From Planctomycetota bacterium (GTDB lineage: Bacteria; Planctomycetota; SZUA-567), in NCBI GenBank assembly GCA_031270145.1, contig JAISYD010000064.1, forward strand, positions 1-6,276: a DNA stretch of 6,276 bases, read 5' to 3'. Below are positions 5,838 through 6,276 of the stretch, piece by piece (position 1 is the stretch's first letter; each line of letters begins with the position of its first letter). Made by a program: the position numbers and the translations under genes. Below the pieces are notes generated by a model. It made no database searches, had not been told where the DNA came from, and saw nothing but the letters and a program-made list of their open reading frames with translations.

Positions 5838-5858
5838 AAACAATGAAACATCGGCGGC
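5827..5858. repeat. 9-bp inverted repeat overlapping the sigma-28 -10 box
   Basis: GCCGCCGAT (5827-5835) and ATCGGCGGC (5850-5858) are exact reverse complements with a 14-base gap. A transcript from the sigma-28 promoter would start within the gap and lack the first arm. Any role there would be as a DNA operator, or as a hairpin only in readthrough RNA from metY. Confidence 0.5.
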
Positions 5859-5882
5859 TGACAAGATGCGGAGCCGACTCCG

Positions 5883-5911
5883 AACAGGTTTACCGGGATG
5901 CGCACCCTGTT
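5883..5911 (+). other. Possible leader hairpin before the FlgM-like gene
   Basis: AACAGG (5883-5888) pairs with CCTGTT (5906-5911) around a 17-base loop, ending five bases before the AGGGGGGA ribosome-binding site (5916-5923). The stem is short; it could modulate translation but may be chance. Confidence 0.25.
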
Positions 5912-5929
5912 TGACAGGGGGGAACAATC

Positions 5930-6232
5930 ATGAGAATATCTGGTTACGGCGAATTCCAACAAGTGCGCAAATTGGCGCAAAGGGACGACGCCCAGCTTAA
6001 GGAAAACGCGGAAAAGGCGGAAAAAGCCGAAAGCGAGGCCGCGGCCGCGGATTCGGTGCTGATCAGCCCGGAAACCAGGCGCAAGGCCAAACTCCGCCAA
6101 GCCTCCGATTTCCGCCAGGAAAAGGTGGACGACGTCAAGTCAAGGCTGGAAGCCGGTTCCCTGGTGACGCCGGAAACTCTGGCGAGCGGCGCCAGGAAAA
6201 TGCTGGACAGCCTGTACGGGGGATATCTCTAA
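5930..6232 (+). CDS. flgM: FlgM-like anti-sigma-28 factor
   Basis: A 100-residue, highly charged, Cys-free soluble protein, the size usual for FlgM. FlgM binds and holds sigma-28 (FliA) until the flagellar hook is complete and is then exported. The C-terminal half carries the family pattern: DSVLISPETR (41-50), then FRQEKVDDVKSRLEAGSLVT (61-80), corresponding to the conserved R-x-E-K-V-x-x-[IV]-K-x-x-[IL]-x-x-G segment, then PETLASGARKMLDSL. Residues 24-40 are an Ala/Glu/Lys-rich low-complexity linker (EKAEKAE from a 9-base tandem repeat). AGGGGGGA (5916-5923) gives a strong ribosome-binding site six bases before the ATG. The near-consensus sigma-28 promoter upstream independently supports the call, since sigma-28 commonly drives its own inhibitor. 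The protein is divergent, so identity rests on the C-terminal pattern plus context. Confidence 0.8.
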   Translation: MRISGYGEFQQVRKLAQRDDAQLKENAEKAEKAESEAAAADSVLISPETRRKAKLRQASDFRQEKVDDVKSRLEAGSLVTPETLASGARKMLDSLYGGYL

Positions 6233-6276
6233 GTCCATGTCCGGATTTCGGCGGCATTGACGAACCAGCCCGCGCC
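6233..6276. other. Window end, no supported feature
   Basis: The 44 bases after the FlgM-like stop contain only a seven-codon ATG frame (6236) and no recognisable ribosome-binding site or terminator. The next gene, probably flagellar, would begin outside the window. Confidence 0.5.

Noticed and set aside
5818..6000. 60-codon + strand frame overlapping the FlgM leader
   Set aside because: No ribosome-binding site, starts inside the sigma-28 promoter and overlaps the better-supported FlgM-like gene in another frame.

Overview
The window is GC-rich and compact, with all supported genes on the + strand. It reads as a piece of chromosome from an anaerobic, flagellated, Gram-negative-type bacterium. 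The solute-binding protein has a cleavable signal peptide without a lipobox, which suggests a periplasm. A short anti-sigma-28 (FlgM-like) gene sits behind a near-consensus sigma-28 promoter, which indicates flagella. The sulfur genes include an Fe-S oxidoreductase and no oxygenase, which fits anaerobic life. The PAS/kinase style of the first gene resembles sensor families I associate with Desulfobacterota and gut-associated anaerobes. That placement is a weak inference.

Layout. (1) Bases 1-777 hold the 3' part of a hybrid sensor kinase that looks dead: a PAS domain, a histidine-kinase dimerisation segment whose phospho-acceptor His is Asn, and then only the C-terminal half of a receiver domain, with the ATPase domain missing. 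(2) An AT-rich gap (778-903) carries a perfect TTGACA-16-TATAAT promoter. (3) Bases 904-5770 form one operon: a periplasmic solute-binding protein of the SsuA/TauA/NMT1 type, a 14-bp perfect hairpin, an SsuB/TauB-type ATPase, an SsuC/TauC-type permease, a 32-codon small ORF, and a 2.1-kb reading frame. That frame joins a QueG-like two-cluster [4Fe-4S] protein to a complete MetY-type O-acetylhomoserine sulfhydrylase without a stop codon. A second promoter candidate lies just before it. (4) Bases 5771-5929 are a regulatory gap with several inverted repeats and a sigma-28 promoter. (5) Bases 5930-6232 encode a FlgM-like protein. The last 44 bases show nothing I can support.

How the genes may work together. 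The transporter would import a small organosulfur compound (sulfonate-like by family, true substrate unknown). The Fe-S protein would act on it or supply electrons. MetY would fix the released sulfide or methanethiol onto O-acetylhomoserine, giving homocysteine or methionine. The physical joining of the Fe-S module to MetY is the strongest hint that the two act in sequence. The internal ribosome-binding site before the MetY part suggests free MetY is made as well. The chemistry is inferred from gene neighbourhood and is not shown by the sequence.
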